From positions 1-43,763 of the forward strand of contig CANNNV010000006.1 in the NCBI GenBank assembly GCA_947506155.1: 43,763 nt of DNA. The letters are read 5' to 3'. The notes under the pieces are model-generated. The model was not told the origin of the DNA, made no database searches, and saw only the letters and a list, made by a program, of their open reading frames with translations. The position numbers and the translations under genes were made by a program. Below, one piece after another: positions 8,732-17,569 of the stretch (positions within the stretch are counted from its first letter, which is position 1; every line of letters begins with the position of its first letter). This DNA is from Methylococcaceae bacterium (lineage in GTDB: Bacteria; Pseudomonadota; Gammaproteobacteria; Methylococcales; Methylomonadaceae).

Positions 8732-9246
8732 TGTGTAGGTCTCCTGTTATCAATCTTGTGCTTTGAACAAGATCAAAATGTGTGTTTTAAGGGTTATTCA
8801 ATCATTTAACTGTTTATCGAGTTAACCGTACTATCGGGGATACTCAAATAAAACAATATATTGGTGTTTCAAGTCAGCAGATGAGATGCTCTTGAGGATA
8901 TCGTTATAACATTCATCTTGTGCTTGCTTAATAACATTGCAGAGAATGTGCCAATAGTGGGAGTGGGTGCGATGGTTTTAAAATTAGCTATTAATATTAA
9001 TAAATTAGATGGGGATATGATTTGTTGGCGTGGTTGATCAGGACAACTGAATGGCGGGGATTAGAGGTTAATATTAAAAACTATGTTATATCCCTTAATA
9101 TATATGTGTGATATGCCACAGTTGTCATGTTTGCGAGATTTCAGAGGATAGGTAGAGATTTTGCAGCGAAATAATCCGAGTTGTTGAGGGAATGAAACTC
9201 GGTTTAGCGTAGAGGTAAAGCGGAAGGAGTGTTTTTGAGTGATTTC
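8732..9246. other. 515-bp non-coding region between the metal locus and the signalling operon
   Basis: No credible gene is seen. It must hold the promoter of the gene starting at 8731. An inverted repeat (ATCTTGT at 8753-8759, ACAAGAT at 8767-8773) lies 21 bases before that start and could be an operator or a leader hairpin. At the other end CCGAGTT (9176-9182) pairs with AACTCGG (9196-9202), 45 bases after the HD-GYP gene; without a T-run it is only a weak terminator candidate. Positions 9000-9120 are AT-rich. Confidence 0.5.
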
Positions 9247-10854
9247 TTAGAGCGTATCCGCAAATTGTTGAGCAATCTGATCAAATTCTGCGCCTAATTC
9301 AAGAAAGGCCGCGACGAGGTCCGGATCAAAATGAGTTCCCATTCCTTCCAGAATAATGTCGCGCGCCTGTTCATGGGTAAACTTGCTTTTATAAACGCGG
9401 ACACTGGTCAGCGCATCATAAACATCGACTAGTGCTAATATTCGGGCGGACAGTGGAATTGCTGTGCCTTTTAAGCCTTGAGGGTAACCAGTCCCGTTCC
9501 ATTTTTCGTGATGACAATAGGCTATTTCCATACCGCATTTTATAAAGCTTTGCGAGGGGTATTGTTCGTAGAGGGTGCGTAAGGTGTCGCCGCCTATGGA
9601 GGCATGAGTCTTCATAATTTCGAATTCTTCAGGCGTCAGTCGACCCGGCTTTTTCAAAATTACATCTGGAATCCCGACCTTGCCGATGTCATGTAATGGT
9701 GAGGAACGCATCAAATCCAGAGTGAATTCTGGTGTGACAATCTCAGCATATTGATCGGTAGTACCTAGAAACTGACAGATTAGCGCACAGTATTTTTTCA
9801 GGCGTAATAGATGGGTGCCGGTTTCCGGATCACGATATTCGGATAATTTAGCTAATGCGGTGATAATCGCATCTTGAGCTTCTTCAAAGGCTTCTTGATG
9901 CCATTGGCTGTGTAATTTGGTGACAGTAGCATCAATCATGCCGGTCAGTGCGGCCAGAGTTTCCGTTGCAAATTTGGGTTGATCGGAACTGGCCAGATTA
10001 ACCAGACCCAATAGTCCCTGCCGACTTTTTAGCAAAATAGTCATCAGCGGCGGACCGGAAAAGAGTCGTTGTTCAAACTCATTTAACGGTATATCGGCAA
10101 GGTCGATGCATTCTGATTCTGACGAAGTTTCGAATAGCTTGGTGAGTTGGCTGTGTGTAAAAGCATCAAATGTAAACGAATGGAGCTGACTTGCTGAGGG
10201 ATATTGGCAGCTAAACGTGCCGTTGAATTGCAGGTTTAGCCAGACGTTAATCTGGTCAATCCCGGTTAATTCCTTAATCACTTCAACCAAGGCGTTGATA
10301 ATCGCCTGGGTGTCCGTCATGTGGGTCATATTGGCAACAAAATCATATTGCAGCTTGAGCGCTCGGGTTTTTTGTGCGACCAGGCTTTCGAGATGGCTGT
10401 TTAATTGATTAAGTTGCAAATTGGCGTGTTCTAATTTGAGCATTAACAACTGCTCGGATCTTTTCAGGCGGTATTGCTCCAAGCCGTCGCTGAGGGTTTC
10501 AATCAAAACTTCCTTGGGACAAGGCTTGTTTAGAAATCTTGAAATATGGGCGTTATGTAGGGCGTTAACTGCCAGATCCAGTTCGGCTCTGCCAGTGAGC
10601 ATAATCAATACGACTTGCGGATAATTGCGATGTACCGTATTTAACAAAGTAATGCCATCCATTGTCGGCATATTGTAATCCGAGACGACGATTGCAAAGG
10701 GACCGGCGTTGTGCAGAATCGCTAAGGCACTCTCACCACTGTCGGCAGTCGTAATATCAAACTCTTTACGTAATTGACGTTTGATCCCTTCAAGTAACAA
10801 GGCTTCATCATCGACGAACAAAATTTTCCTGCTGATTTCTTCTATAGTGCTCAT
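9247..10854 (-). CDS. Response regulator with GAF-like and HD-GYP c-di-GMP phosphodiesterase domains
   Basis: 535 residues. The receiver domain (about 10-125) has DD at 15-16, phospho-acceptor Asp59 (VVSDYNMPTMDG) and Lys110. A coiled linker (130-170), a GAF-like region (about 170-315) and an HD-GYP domain (about 325-520) follow. Metal and catalytic motifs are intact: His348, HD at 388-389 (LHDIGKVGIPD), HH at 448-449 and GYP at 456-458 (HHEKWNGTGYP). The family hydrolyses cyclic di-GMP to GMP or pGpG. Its start overlaps the preceding phosphatase gene's stop by 4 bases (ATGA), so translation is coupled. Last gene of a four-gene phosphorelay operon. Confidence 0.95.
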   Translation of the reverse strand: MSTIEEISRKILFVDDEALLLEGIKRQLRKEFDITTADSGESALAILHNAGPFAIVVSDYNMPTMDGITLLNTVHRNYPQVVLIMLTGRAELDLAVNALHNAHISRFLNKPCPKEVLIETLSDGLEQYRLKRSEQLLMLKLEHANLQLNQLNSHLESLVAQKTRALKLQYDFVANMTHMTDTQAIINALVEVIKELTGIDQINVWLNLQFNGTFSCQYPSASQLHSFTFDAFTHSQLTKLFETSSESECIDLADIPLNEFEQRLFSGPPLMTILLKSRQGLLGLVNLASSDQPKFATETLAALTGMIDATVTKLHSQWHQEAFEEAQDAIITALAKLSEYRDPETGTHLLRLKKYCALICQFLGTTDQYAEIVTPEFTLDLMRSSPLHDIGKVGIPDVILKKPGRLTPEEFEIMKTHASIGGDTLRTLYEQYPSQSFIKCGMEIAYCHHEKWNGTGYPQGLKGTAIPLSARILALVDVYDALTSVRVYKSKFTHEQARDIILEGMGTHFDPDLVAAFLELGAEFDQIAQQFADTL

Positions 10855-12080
10855 GACAACTTCAGGGCTTCGATGATACGTTTAAAATGCAGTTCACACA
10901 GCGAAATATCATCGCATTGCGGTTGTGTTTGCCGGTGAATGCTTAGTTGCTGGATGGCTTGATCAATTCTGCGCTTGCCGGGCGGCGTGTCATGCAGGAG
11001 CTCAATTAAACGCTCGCTGCCGAACATGACTTGATCAGGGTTTCGTTGTTCAGTGACGCCGTCGCTGCAGATAAACAGTGATGCCACATCTTTTAAATCG
11101 TGACAGGTCGAACTGCGCGAAAAATCATAGGCGGCGTGAATGCCTAAAGGCAGGTTGTTCGAATGGAGCGACTTGACTATTTCACCCCGGTCATTCAATA
11201 AATAAGCATCAGGCATGCCGCCCTGCCAACTGATTAATTGCTTGGAAAGCATATTTATTTTACCGAGTAACGCGGTGCAGAATAACCCGGTGGGTAGTTT
11301 ACGACACATCTTATCGTTAATCGCTTTTGCTAACTGTTCAATATCGGGCTCACGGATACATAGATCGTCGAACACTTCGGCGACTAATAATATTGCCAGC
11401 GCTGATTGCAAGCCGTGACCGGTTAAATCGCCCATCATGAAGTAAAAGCTTTGTTTTGACTCACTGGCATGCGTTAGCAAAAAATCACCGCCAATAACTT
11501 CTTTTGCTGCAATGAAGTAATCGAGTCCATCCGGACTGGCATGTCCGTACTCGGTTACTTTCATATAGACGGTTTTCGCCATTTCCAGTTCTTGTTCGAG
11601 CAGATATTTTTGTTTGGATAAGGTGTTGTTGACTTCAAGGAGTTCGCAGTTTTTTTCTTCCAACTCTAAAGTTAGGCGTTGTTTATCAATGAACAAACGA
11701 TATTGATCAAGCGCATCACTTATCACTTTACGCAAAATCTCCATTGGACAGGGTTTAGGCAGATAACGAAAAACTTTGGTTTCATTAATAGCTTGGATTG
11801 CGACATCCAGTTCAATGCTGCCAGTGAGCATAATTTGAATACTTTCGGGCGATGCTAGTTGCGCCAATTTCAAAAATTCAACCCCATTTATTCCCGGCAT
11901 GTTGTAGTCCGACAAGATCACTGCAAAATCAGGATGTTGGCTAATCAAATCCAGGGCGTTTCTGGCAGAATTGGCGGTGAATAGTTGATATTCCCGGCCC
12001 AGGGTACGACGAAATAAATGCAGGATATTTTCTTCATCATCAACGCACAGAATTTTATCGGAAAATTTTTCTTTCATCAT
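10851..12080 (-). CDS. Response regulator with SpoIIE/RsbU-type PP2C phosphatase domain
   Basis: 409 residues. The receiver domain (about 8-122) has DDEE at 14-17, phospho-acceptor Asp58 (VILSDYNMPGING) and a conserved Lys in KPCP. A coiled coil (about 130-175) leads into a PP2C-like phosphatase (about 190-400) with metal-binding signatures IGGDFL, MGDLTGHGLQSALA and FICSDGVTEQRN. Such proteins usually dephosphorylate anti-sigma-factor antagonists in partner-switching pathways. No antagonist (STAS) or anti-sigma kinase gene lies beside it, so the target is elsewhere or unusual. It is 7 bases downstream of the HDOD regulator gene. Confidence 0.93.
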   Translation of the reverse strand: MMKEKFSDKILCVDDEENILHLFRRTLGREYQLFTANSARNALDLISQHPDFAVILSDYNMPGINGVEFLKLAQLASPESIQIMLTGSIELDVAIQAINETKVFRYLPKPCPMEILRKVISDALDQYRLFIDKQRLTLELEEKNCELLEVNNTLSKQKYLLEQELEMAKTVYMKVTEYGHASPDGLDYFIAAKEVIGGDFLLTHASESKQSFYFMMGDLTGHGLQSALAILLVAEVFDDLCIREPDIEQLAKAINDKMCRKLPTGLFCTALLGKINMLSKQLISWQGGMPDAYLLNDRGEIVKSLHSNNLPLGIHAAYDFSRSSTCHDLKDVASLFICSDGVTEQRNPDQVMFGSERLIELLHDTPPGKRRIDQAIQQLSIHRQTQPQCDDISLCELHFKRIIEALKLS

Positions 12081-12087
12081 GAATCTC

Positions 12088-13317
12088 TTATTTTTTGAGG
12101 TGAGAGGTCATGACTTTAGTGGCTAAAAGTTGCCAGTCAGCCAAACGATCAGTTTTTCCCAGTCGTTCGAGATAAGCCAGATCCAGTTCAATATTGAATA
12201 AGCGTTGAAAATCTTGAGCCGAGGCGTGTTCGATTAAGCAGGTGGCAACGTGAACCGCTGTTAAGGCGTTCATTCCGTCATAATCGGTTTGATTTGGGGT
12301 ATTTTGCAATAAGATTGCTTCAATGATGCGAGGGGGGATTTTCCATAGACTCAATAGGTAGGTTGCAGCTTCAGGAGCCGTAAAGCCAAAAATAGTGGTT
12401 TCGAGTTGTCTGATCGGGATATCCGTATGTTTAACCTGCTCAATCAAGGTCTTGAGTTTATGACCGCCGCGTGACAAGAAAATCAGTAAGCCCAGATTAT
12501 GCAATAATCCGCCCAAATACGCTTGATCAGGCCGGTCTTCCTGCTGATTTTCGGCTAAAGCAATCAAGCGGGCTAATTCAGAAACCTTGGCGGCATCTTG
12601 CCAAATATATTCCATATATAAAGTCGTTTCAGGGTCTGGTGCTGGAAACTGCGCTTTTAAATGTGCCGATAACAACAGGTTATTCAGGCGTTTGATACCA
12701 ATCAGATTAATCGCTTCACTCAGGCTAGAAACAGTTCGTTTCATTCCGAAATAAGGCGAATTAATGAGTTGCAGTAACTTGGCCGAGAGTCCTGGATCCT
12801 TTGCAAAAATATCGGCAATAATGCGCGGGGTGGTATTTTCATCGGCAATTGCGGCATTCAGTTCACGGTATATTTTGGGTAAACTGGGTAATTGATTGAT
12901 ATCGCCCAGGCCTGAAATGATCTGAGGATTGTCAATACAAGTCTGAATTGTGAAAACCTGCGTGATTGCTTCATGGAGATTTTCGGGGCTGCAAGGTTTG
13001 GTTAAATACTGATGCGCGTATTCTAAAGCCTTCTGTAATGAATCCTCGCTGGTATACCCGCTAAAAATCATCCTAACGGTGGCGGGATGCTGTTCCAGCA
13101 CCTTGGCTAACAATTCATCACCGCGCATTTCGGGTAACATGATTTCGCTGATAATCAAATCAATCGGTTGCGCTGCCATCAATTCGAGGGCTTGCTGCCC
13201 GGTTTTGGCAAAAAATAACTGCCAGAAATTCCGATAGGGCCTCAGCTGACGTTGGATACCGCTGATAACATTGTCGTTGTCATCCACAAACAGGATGTTT
13301 TTTTTGTTCACTGCCAA
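12088..13317 (-). CDS. HDOD-domain response regulator with Glu at the phospho-acceptor site
   Basis: 409 residues. The receiver-like domain (about 5-120) keeps the acidic pair (VDDND) and the Lys of LTKPCSPE, but the phospho-acceptor is Glu58 (IISEIMLPEMRG; codon GAA read in the DNA) instead of Asp. The HDOD domain (about 140-335) has INQLPSLPKIY, LLQLINSPYFG and ISLSEAINLIG-like sequence (SSLSEAINLIGIKRL). HDOD proteins lack the HD catalytic metal site and act as signalling scaffolds, often linked to c-di-GMP and motility. The start may be TTG at 13317 or GTG at 13311; both lie just after the kinase stop, 10 bases away. Confidence 0.93.
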   Translation of the reverse strand: MAVNKKNILFVDDNDNVISGIQRQLRPYRNFWQLFFAKTGQQALELMAAQPIDLIISEIMLPEMRGDELLAKVLEQHPATVRMIFSGYTSEDSLQKALEYAHQYLTKPCSPENLHEAITQVFTIQTCIDNPQIISGLGDINQLPSLPKIYRELNAAIADENTTPRIIADIFAKDPGLSAKLLQLINSPYFGMKRTVSSLSEAINLIGIKRLNNLLLSAHLKAQFPAPDPETTLYMEYIWQDAAKVSELARLIALAENQQEDRPDQAYLGGLLHNLGLLIFLSRGGHKLKTLIEQVKHTDIPIRQLETTIFGFTAPEAATYLLSLWKIPPRIIEAILLQNTPNQTDYDGMNALTAVHVATCLIEHASAQDFQRLFNIELDLAYLERLGKTDRLADWQLLATKVMTSHLKK

Positions 13318-13327
13318 GTTCTCGTTG

Positions 13328-14761
13328 CTAGCTCATGGGTAATTGGATATGAAAGGTGGTTCCTTCGCCCGAAGTGGATTCAAAAAACAATTTACCGCGA
13401 TGTTTTTCCACGATAACGGTATGCGCTAAACTCAAGCCTTGACCGGTGCCTTTGCCAACCGGTTTGGTTGTAAAAAATAGATTGAATACCTTTTCTTTAA
13501 TATCATTAGGAATACCCATGCCGTTATCTTGGATCAGTATTTCAACCATATTATCATTTTTCAATTTACAGGTAGTAATTCTAATCAGGCCGCGGGTGAT
13601 TTTCTTTTCATCAATTGCATGAGCGGCATTGATAATTAAATTCAGAAATACCTGATTAAGGTCGCTCGCATAACCTTCAATAGCGCCTAAATCCTGAGCA
13701 AAATCAGTTTCAATATCGGCAATATATTTGTAGTGATTTCGACTGATAATAATTGCACTGGTAAGCGCTTCATGCAAATTAAAGCGTTGTTTGTTTTGAC
13801 TGGCGTCAAAATGCGAAAAAACTTTCATCGCTTTGACAATTTCGGTGACTTTGCGGACACCGTCAAGCGATTGTTTAATCGCTTTCGGACTATCCTCAAG
13901 AATAAAGGCTAGATCGAACTGTTCGGCTAAGTTATCGAGTTGCGGGTGAAGGGCGGGCTCCAATTCTGCGTATAGTGCCTGTTGATAGGCAATGATATCC
14001 GTGAGGTTGGTATGCAGCGCTGCAAGATTGTCACCGATGTATTGAATAGGCGTATTGATTTCGTGAGCAACACCTGAGGCCAGTTGTCCAATCGCTTCCA
14101 GTTTTTGCGCTTGATTAAGCTGTGCTTCCAGGTGTTTAGTTTCACTAATGTCATCGATTAAGCCTGAGAAAAAAACCCCCCCATCGATATTCATCGGATT
14201 GACTCTGAATAATGCCGGAAAATTTTCACCGTTTTTGCGTTGAGCTTTTACTTCTCGTCGCTTACCTATTATAGAGGAGTGCGGATTTTCAAAATTGCGG
14301 TGCAAGAATCCATCATGTTGCGCTGCGGTCTCTTCGGGCATAAGGCAATTAACATTTTTACCAATGATCTCACTCAGCTGATAACCAAAGATTTGCTCGG
14401 CAGAATGATTAAAACTGAGGATACTGCCATGCATATCGATGGTAATAATGGCGCTGGCTGCAGAGTCGAGAATGGTATTCAATTGAGTCGTGCGATAGGC
14501 TAGACTGTCCATTTTTTGCTTTAACAGCGAACCTATCCTGCCGATAATACTGCCGAAAAATCCTAGAAAAAGTGGAGCAGTCCAGACCACAATCAAAACA
14601 TAATGCGTTCTATGCATGGCAACGACATTATCCCAAGTCAGGCTCAGTTGCTGATGCCAGAACATAAATAAGATAGTCATTATCGGAAAAAGCAAGCCTA
14701 AAAAACCCGAAAGGTAAATAGGTAATGCCATGGGGTAACGTAGCAATGCATTGATTATCAT
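13328..14761 (-). CDS. Membrane PAS sensor histidine kinase
   Basis: Start chosen at ATG 14761 (477 residues); the open frame extends to a TTG at 14836 (502 residues), but the extra part is low-complexity and has no ribosome site. In 502-residue numbering: two membrane helices (about 35-60 and 80-103), a PAS domain (about 115-235, IDMHGSILSFNHSAEQIFGY), a HisKA-like segment with H-box His258 (SGVAHEINTPIQYIGDNL) and a HATPase domain with NLIINAAHAID, DNGMGIP and GKGTGQGLSLAH. No receiver domain is attached. As first gene of the operon it is the likely phosphodonor for the regulators downstream. Its ligand is unknown. Confidence 0.94.
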   Translation of the reverse strand: MIINALLRYPMALPIYLSGFLGLLFPIMTILFMFWHQQLSLTWDNVVAMHRTHYVLIVVWTAPLFLGFFGSIIGRIGSLLKQKMDSLAYRTTQLNTILDSAASAIITIDMHGSILSFNHSAEQIFGYQLSEIIGKNVNCLMPEETAAQHDGFLHRNFENPHSSIIGKRREVKAQRKNGENFPALFRVNPMNIDGGVFFSGLIDDISETKHLEAQLNQAQKLEAIGQLASGVAHEINTPIQYIGDNLAALHTNLTDIIAYQQALYAELEPALHPQLDNLAEQFDLAFILEDSPKAIKQSLDGVRKVTEIVKAMKVFSHFDASQNKQRFNLHEALTSAIIISRNHYKYIADIETDFAQDLGAIEGYASDLNQVFLNLIINAAHAIDEKKITRGLIRITTCKLKNDNMVEILIQDNGMGIPNDIKEKVFNLFFTTKPVGKGTGQGLSLAHTVIVEKHRGKLFFESTSGEGTTFHIQLPMS

Positions 14762-14836
14762 AGACTTCAATCGTAAAACGAATTTTGAGTCGGTCGAAAA
14801 ACTAAAACTAAAACTATTCGGTTTTGAAAACAGCAA

Positions 14837-15185
14837 GAAGTGATCGGTTGAGGCATATCTTTGCTATTTTAAAGTGAAAAAATTTTGGTCCAGTTCGCGC
14901 TTAAGGTGGTTTGTGTCAAAAATGCAGGGATCTTGCAGAACGTATTCTAAATTACCTGCCAAATCTCCAACTTGAACTTATAAGACCGCTATTTTTTCAT
15001 TATTCAAATCACATAGCAACAATTTATGGCGTCTTTGACCTTTGGCTTTGTTAGCGTTTATCTTCTTTGTGATGTAACTATTTGAGCTGTTGCCTATGAA
15101 TTTTACTTAAGAGTCCATTTTTACCACTTGCTTGGGTGTCTAGACAAATACCAGCTATCACAACAAGAGCGACTCGCCGATGCTA
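14837..15185. other. Non-coding region with possible decayed coding sequence
   Basis: No intact gene is seen. On the minus strand from about 15115 to 14864 one frame stays open for roughly 80 codons with a single internal TAA. It reads like protein in its second half (GDLAGNLEYVLQDPCIF, then TNHLKRELDQNFF) and ends at TAG 14864-14866. I do not recognise the family; it could be a decayed gene or chance. The promoter of the kinase operon should also lie at the left end of this region. Confidence 0.3.
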
Positions 15186-16841
15186 TTAAAAACCTTTTGC
15201 CGCCGACTGGGTAAGGTAACTATTCAATTCACCTACATCCAAGAAATTCCAGTCACGTCCATTGTGAATGATCACGCGACTGCCGTTGGTTGCCAGATAG
15301 TTATCAGTGGCTCTGTAATAGCGGTAGCGATAGCTCTCGTATGTTCCTGATATGCCGCCTTTCGGGAAGTATTGCGGGAAACTCAGTTCGGCCCACTTGG
15401 CAACTCGATCGAAAGCTGTGGGTGATTGATCGATTTCATCCGCACCAATATCCATCAGGGTTTCACGCACTTGAGCATCAAGATCGTCAGTGATTTGAGA
15501 AAGCGTAATTCCTTTGTTGATGGCTGGACTATTGGCAAGCAAATGACCATCACTCGTGACACTGATAGCCTCCGTGAAACTGTGTTGATCGCTTGTTTCA
15601 TGCGTTTGCCATTGTGAAAATGAACCGCCTTCTGCAAGCGGATTACCAGGGCGATTGTCAGCAAAATTACACGCGCCGGTTTCGTTATAAAACCAGTTGT
15701 AATCTGTGCCCGGACTGCCCGTTAAACCGAAGACACCCTCGGTGCTGATTTCATTGGCCCAACGAATCCGGGCGCAGTCACCGCCGTTTTGAATAATCAG
15801 ATTATTACGAATCAATGGATTAACGGTTGCTGGACGACCTGCGATCGGATCGAAATCCTGCAGCGTCACGCCAAAATATAAGGCGGCATGCCCCGCTTTA
15901 GCCGTGTGTACTAAAGTGTTATTGGCGATCAACGCATCTTGTGCCGCATATAAACCGATACCGGCAAAACCGGTATCGCGAACGACATTATTGCGTACGA
16001 TTCCGCGAATACTTTCGTAATAACGCGGGTTAAGCTGGGTATCGAAAAACTCCGGGCTGGTATCGAAGCCGACCATAATGCCGCCCAAGCCGGTGCGTTC
16101 AATACGGTTGCGCTGCACGATCACATCGGCAGCACCACCTTTAAAATAGAGGCCGGTTGTCGCAATGTCATGAATATAATTGTCTTCTACCAGCATGCGA
16201 CTACCATTAACATTATCAATACCTTCGGCATTTTTATCATCCAACGCGGTTCCTGGAGGGTAAATTTTGCCGGATTGGAAAATTTCGCAGCGCCGAATGG
16301 TAATGTTGTCACTTTTGGGGGTAATTTTGATCGCATCACGACCGGTATCATGGATTTTGCAATCCTCTACGATTACATTCGATGCGCCTTTGCCCTGACG
16401 ATTATCGCGCCCATCCCAATCGGTCTGAAAAAACAGCCCGTATAAATTGCCGCCCGTCACTTCAATTCTCGAAAGCCGACTACCCGAAGCATCGGGGTCA
16501 ATCTGAATGCACACGCCATCCTCCAGGTTGAGCGGGCAATTTATAATCGCCCATTCGCCTGGATACGAACGCAAGGTCAACGGCATGCGCAAGCGTACTT
16601 CGGTTTCTTGATAAATATTGTTTCCGGCCATGCCTCGCAACGTTAGGGTATCTCCCGGATTCACCAAGGCATTTTCCGGGCTTAATAGGTAGCCTAAGGT
16701 TTTATACGGATTCGCCAAACTACCGCTGCCGCTGGTATCACTGCCGGTCGGCGACAAAAACCATTCGGCGGCATTCAGGTTGCATGAAAGTGTTATCAAG
16801 ACCAAAAACAAATAACGGTAGCTCAATGAGTCGGTTTGCAT
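15186..16841 (-). CDS. Secreted right-handed beta-helix protein with diverged C-terminal FNWxE module
   Basis: 551 residues. The signal peptide (cleavage probably after LNA, about 24) precedes EWFLSPTGSDTSGSGS, the usual opening of pectate-lyase-like and DUF1565 beta-helix proteins. Repeated turns follow (VIVEDCKIHDTGRDAIKI, RMLVEDNYIHDIATTGLYF, VIVQRNRIERTGLGGIMVG, RGIVRNNVVRDTGFAGI). NSPAINKG plus DIGADE near 440-465 is the common end of such helices. The last 70 residues (VAKWAELSFPQYFPKGG, YRYRYYRATDNYLA) are a diverged FNWxE module. It may bind or cleave polysaccharide; no catalytic residues can be assigned. Last gene of the leftward secretome cluster, 86 bases after its neighbour. Confidence 0.88.
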   Translation of the reverse strand: MQTDSLSYRYLFLVLITLSCNLNAAEWFLSPTGSDTSGSGSLANPYKTLGYLLSPENALVNPGDTLTLRGMAGNNIYQETEVRLRMPLTLRSYPGEWAIINCPLNLEDGVCIQIDPDASGSRLSRIEVTGGNLYGLFFQTDWDGRDNRQGKGASNVIVEDCKIHDTGRDAIKITPKSDNITIRRCEIFQSGKIYPPGTALDDKNAEGIDNVNGSRMLVEDNYIHDIATTGLYFKGGAADVIVQRNRIERTGLGGIMVGFDTSPEFFDTQLNPRYYESIRGIVRNNVVRDTGFAGIGLYAAQDALIANNTLVHTAKAGHAALYFGVTLQDFDPIAGRPATVNPLIRNNLIIQNGGDCARIRWANEISTEGVFGLTGSPGTDYNWFYNETGACNFADNRPGNPLAEGGSFSQWQTHETSDQHSFTEAISVTSDGHLLANSPAINKGITLSQITDDLDAQVRETLMDIGADEIDQSPTAFDRVAKWAELSFPQYFPKGGISGTYESYRYRYYRATDNYLATNGSRVIIHNGRDWNFLDVGELNSYLTQSAAKGF

Positions 16842-16927
16842 GGTGTAGTCTCCCTTTAAATAGAGAAATTCAAAGTTATAAGCTTAAACGTAAACGCATA
16901 AAAAAAGCGCGATAGCCATTAAGTCGT

Positions 16928-17566
16928 TCATGGTCCTCGTTGAAGGGTGATATTTACAACCTTGTCATACTGGGAATCCTGCCATTCGATGACTCCATTG
17001 CGCACCACACCCTCACTGCTCGAATAGCGCGAACCCTCTTCGGTTATATAACTAAAGCCGCATTTTAAGCTTAGGGTATCCTCGTGCCAATTCCCTTCGG
17101 TCGCCAAATTCAGTGAGAAATTTTTCCGAAGGAGCGTTTGTTCGTTTGCCCGAAAATTCAACTCGTTAAGCTTATGAAAATCTTCCTTGTTCACACTGCC
17201 CCAGACTTCGTAATCTTCTCGTCCGTTCGGACCATTGACTACCGCTGCGCCTTCAAAAATCTGCTTTTCCTTTCGCCCACCTAAGCCTTTTCGTTTTGGT
17301 AAGCGTTTGGCGGCTTTCTTCTGACGCTCCTCTTCAGTGACCGGAACAACAATCTCGAGCGCAAGATTTTTTTGCAAGCCATTGGGATCAATGAATGTAC
17401 CATGCCATTGCCCCACCAGCAGTTTAGCTTTAGCGTCTTCGTTATAGGCCCACGGGCGACTGTGTAGATCAGAGCGATAGCTGAAATAATACTTAAGCTC
17501 GTAAACACCCCAACTGATGCCCGCAAGGACCGTAAAACCTAAGAGTAGTAGGTGACTTTTCTGCAT
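16928..17566 (-). CDS. Membrane-anchored periplasmic protein of unknown function
   Basis: 212 residues. One N-terminal membrane helix (about 5-22) is followed by a soluble part starting LLVGQWHGTF, a lipocalin-like or DUF-type opening in which a conserved GxW begins the first strand. A basic insert (about 84-105, KKAAKRLPKRKGLGGRK) may touch the membrane or nucleic acid. The remainder is predicted beta. It starts 3 bases after the stop of the FNWxE/lipocalin-like gene, so the two are probably made and act together. I do not recognise the family. Confidence 0.8.
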   Translation of the reverse strand: MQKSHLLLLGFTVLAGISWGVYELKYYFSYRSDLHSRPWAYNEDAKAKLLVGQWHGTFIDPNGLQKNLALEIVVPVTEEERQKKAAKRLPKRKGLGGRKEKQIFEGAAVVNGPNGREDYEVWGSVNKEDFHKLNELNFRANEQTLLRKNFSLNLATEGNWHEDTLSLKCGFSYITEEGSRYSSSEGVVRNGVIEWQDSQYDKVVNITLQRGP

Positions 17567-17569
17567 ACG

